This document shows positions 5,284 through 6,757 of a stretch of DNA of 6,757 nucleotides, one piece after another; within the stretch, counting starts at the first letter, position 1; every line of letters starts with the position of its first letter. A model generated the notes under the pieces. The model was not told the origin of the DNA, ran no database searches, and was given only the letters and a program-made list of their open reading frames with translations. Origin of the DNA: Nitrospinota bacterium (GTDB lineage: Bacteria; Nitrospinota_A; UBA7883); contig JAOUNV010000109.1 in the NCBI GenBank assembly GCA_029880775.1, positions 1 to 6,757 of the forward strand. The letters run 5' to 3'. A program made the position numbers and the translations under genes.

Positions 5284-6579
5284 ATGACTCCCCAAGAAGC
5301 CAGGCGATACCTGGAGTCCCTCTCGTTCCAGGGGATGAAGCTGGGCCTGGACAACACCCGCCAGCTGCTTGTCCGGCTGGGCGACCCCCAAAAGTCTTAC
5401 TCTGTAATTCACGTGGGTGGGACCAACGGAAAGGGCTCCACCTGCGCCATTCTCTCATCTATCCTCACCGCCGCCGGTATCGCCAACGGGCTGTACACTT
5501 CGCCGCATCAGGTGACTTTCCACGAACGGATAAGAGTGGGCGCAGAGATGATCGAAGAAAGCGAAGCCGCCGACGCTATCTCCACCGTGAAGGACGCTCT
5601 GGAAAACGGACCGGGTCTTTCAGTCACCTACTTTGAGTTTCTCACCGCTGTGGCGTTCCTTCATTTCGCCAGGGCTGGGGTCCAGGCGGCGGTGGTGGAG
5701 GTGGGAATGGGAGGCAGGTTCGACTCCACCAATGTGGTGGATCCGGCGGTATGCGCCATTACATCGGTGGCTATGGATCACATGTTCCACCTGGGCGACA
5801 CCCTGGAGAAGATATCCATGGAAAAGTGCGGAATCATCAAGCCAGGCCGACCTGTGATCCTGGGAGCGATGGAAGGCCCAGCGCTCAAGGTGGCTATGGA
5901 TACGGCGACAGAACGGGGCTCCAAGGCATTGCTGACGGAAAGGGATTTTTCCACACGCAGGCTGGAGATGGACAGAGGAGGAGAAGCGTTCAGCTATAGG
6001 GCTGGCAATGAGAACCTGGAGAACCTGTTTGTGGGCTTGCTCGGGCGAAAACAGGTGGAAAACGCCGGGATCTCCGTCACCGCTGCGCTGGCCCTGCGTG
6101 AGAGAGGATTTGACATTCCAGACGCGGCAATCCGCCTGGGGTTGGAGACAGTCAAGGAATCCGGCAGGTTCGAAAACGTCCGGAAAAAACCAGCGTTGAT
6201 AATGGACGGCGCCCACAACCCCGCGGCCGCCATGGCGCTATGCGAAACCATAATCGAGCGGCATGGCCCGGGACGGGCGGATATCATTTTCGGCGCTATG
6301 CGGGACAAGGATTACACCGCCATGCTAAAGGCCCTGGCGCCTGCGGCTCGGTCCTTCACCTGCTTTTCGCCCAACGTACCCAGGGCGGAGGATCCAAAAA
6401 AGCTGGCGCTGGCCCAAAAGGACGCTGGCATTCCCACACGGGTGGCCGGAGGCTTGGCCGATGTGCTGTCCATGATCGAAAAGGCCGGGGGAGATTCGTT
6501 GACCATCATAACCGGATCGTTCTACACCATCGGGGAGGTACGGGCGGCGATGCTGGGAGCGATGGTGGAGCCTGATTGA
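5284..6579 (+). CDS. folC: Bifunctional dihydrofolate synthase / folylpolyglutamate synthase
   Basis: FolC adds glutamate to dihydropteroate and further glutamates to folates, using ATP, in the cytoplasm. The 431 residues fit the Mur-ligase-like family. Visible motifs are the P-loop HVGGTNGKGS (43-52), the YTSPH loop (71-75), EVGMGGRFDSTN (about 139-150), DHMFHLGDTLEKI (about 165-177), MEKCGIIK with the likely carbamoylated lysine K181, and DGAHNP (308-313) that opens the C-terminal domain. The protein ends in the usual GSFYTIGEVRAAML. C182 stands where most members have Ala (EKAGI); otherwise nothing looks broken. The start 15 nt after accD gives a normal N-terminus, but no ribosome site is seen: the preceding bases are pyrimidine-rich. 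Translation is therefore probably coupled to accD. The accD stop TAG lies in the same frame five codons ahead. Whether it makes both activities or only folylpolyglutamate synthase cannot be judged from sequence alone. Confidence 0.95.
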   Translation: MTPQEARRYLESLSFQGMKLGLDNTRQLLVRLGDPQKSYSVIHVGGTNGKGSTCAILSSILTAAGIANGLYTSPHQVTFHERIRVGAEMIEESEAADAISTVKDALENGPGLSVTYFEFLTAVAFLHFARAGVQAAVVEVGMGGRFDSTNVVDPAVCAITSVAMDHMFHLGDTLEKISMEKCGIIKPGRPVILGAMEGPALKVAMDTATERGSKALLTERDFSTRRLEMDRGGEAFSYRAGNENLENLFVGLLGRKQVENAGISVTAALALRERGFDIPDAAIRLGLETVKESGRFENVRKKPALIMDGAHNPAAAMALCETIIERHGPGRADIIFGAMRDKDYTAMLKALAPAARSFTCFSPNVPRAEDPKKLALAQKDAGIPTRVAGGLADVLSMIEKAGGDSLTIITGSFYTIGEVRAAMLGAMVEPD

Positions 6580-6624
6580 GGGCTGGATAACGTCGCATTT
6601 CCGTTACCAACGGTCATCAAGATT

Positions 6625-6757
6625 CTATGGGCACTGTTGTGTTGTATTGACCGGCGCCAGGTATCTGGCGTTACGTTCTTTTAAATCATATTCCACCACA
6701 TACTGCCGCATGCCGATGTAGACCTTGCTCTCGTCACCGGAAATTTCTATGGAGTTT
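6625..6757 (-). CDS. 3' end of a convergent gene of unknown function (5' end outside window)
   Basis: On the minus strand one frame is open from the window edge (6756) to a TAG at 6627-6625, giving 43 residues: NSIEISGDESKVYIGMRQYV, then VEYDLKERNARYL and a polar tail ending QQCP. The other two minus-strand frames hit stops within the first eight codons. Codon use looks like that of the neighbouring genes, and the strand-turn-strand pattern (KVYIGMRQYVVEYDL) would suit a beta-rich domain such as a propeller blade; that is a guess. No start is visible and no function can be given. It converges on folC with a 45-nt gap. Confidence 0.5.
   Translation of the reverse strand, partial: NSIEISGDESKVYIGMRQYVVEYDLKERNARYLAPVNTTQQCP
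6655..6682 (+). terminator. Candidate Rho-independent terminator for leuA-accD-folC
   Basis: CGCCAG (6655-6660) pairs with CTGGCG (6665-6670) across a GTAT loop; two G-T pairs can lengthen the stem. The T-rich tract TTACGTTCTTTT (6671-6682) follows. It lies 75 nt after the folC stop and inside the 3' coding part of the convergent minus-strand gene. The T tract is interrupted, so strength is uncertain. Confidence 0.45.

Noticed and set aside
6601..6613. Inverted repeat CCGTT-ACC-AACGG between folC and the convergent gene
   Set aside because: The stem is only five base pairs and neither strand has a T tract after it, so it does not support a terminator.

Overview
The window looks like a chromosomal piece of a Gram-negative-type bacterium with moderately high GC (judged by eye). 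The grounds are a c-type cytochrome, a stand-alone accD for a multi-subunit acetyl-CoA carboxylase, and the common accD-folC gene pair. The phylum cannot be fixed from this sequence; a deltaproteobacterial, Nitrospirota or Nitrospinota type of background would fit, but that is only an impression. No transposon, phage, CRISPR or RNA gene was seen.

Left part (1-2311): the plus strand begins inside a gene whose visible end reads as the C-terminus of a cytochrome c domain followed by one membrane anchor. Converging on it, and overlapping it by 13 nt, is a two-gene minus-strand operon joined by an ATGA overlap. Its first gene (833-2311) is a seven-helix membrane protein with a spermidine-synthase-like domain that lacks several expected polyamine-site residues. 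Its second (234-836) is a small integral membrane protein that carries an in-frame AKPLV tandem repeat built from a 12-bp palindrome.

Middle (2312-2793): a 482-bp, AT-richer divergent intergenic region. It holds an extended -10 element, a possible 41-codon small ORF with a good ribosome site, an RNA hairpin, and a terminator-like hairpin about 100 nt before leuA. Together these suggest, without proving, that leuA has an attenuated leader.

Right part (2794-6579): leuA, accD and folC lie in the same direction with short gaps (45 and 15 nt). They make 2-isopropylmalate (leucine synthesis), the carboxyltransferase beta subunit of acetyl-CoA carboxylase (malonyl-CoA for fatty acids) and folylpolyglutamate/dihydrofolate synthase. 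A promoter with a perfect TATAAT overlaps the leuA stop codon, so accD-folC can probably be transcribed independently. The right edge (6625-6757) holds the 3' end of a convergent minus-strand gene of unknown function. A terminator-like hairpin for the leuA-accD-folC transcript lies inside that gene.

Most of the right half is ordinary housekeeping. The less familiar material is the left membrane/cytochrome cluster and the leuA leader. I did not find a clear new defence, mobile or catalytic system.
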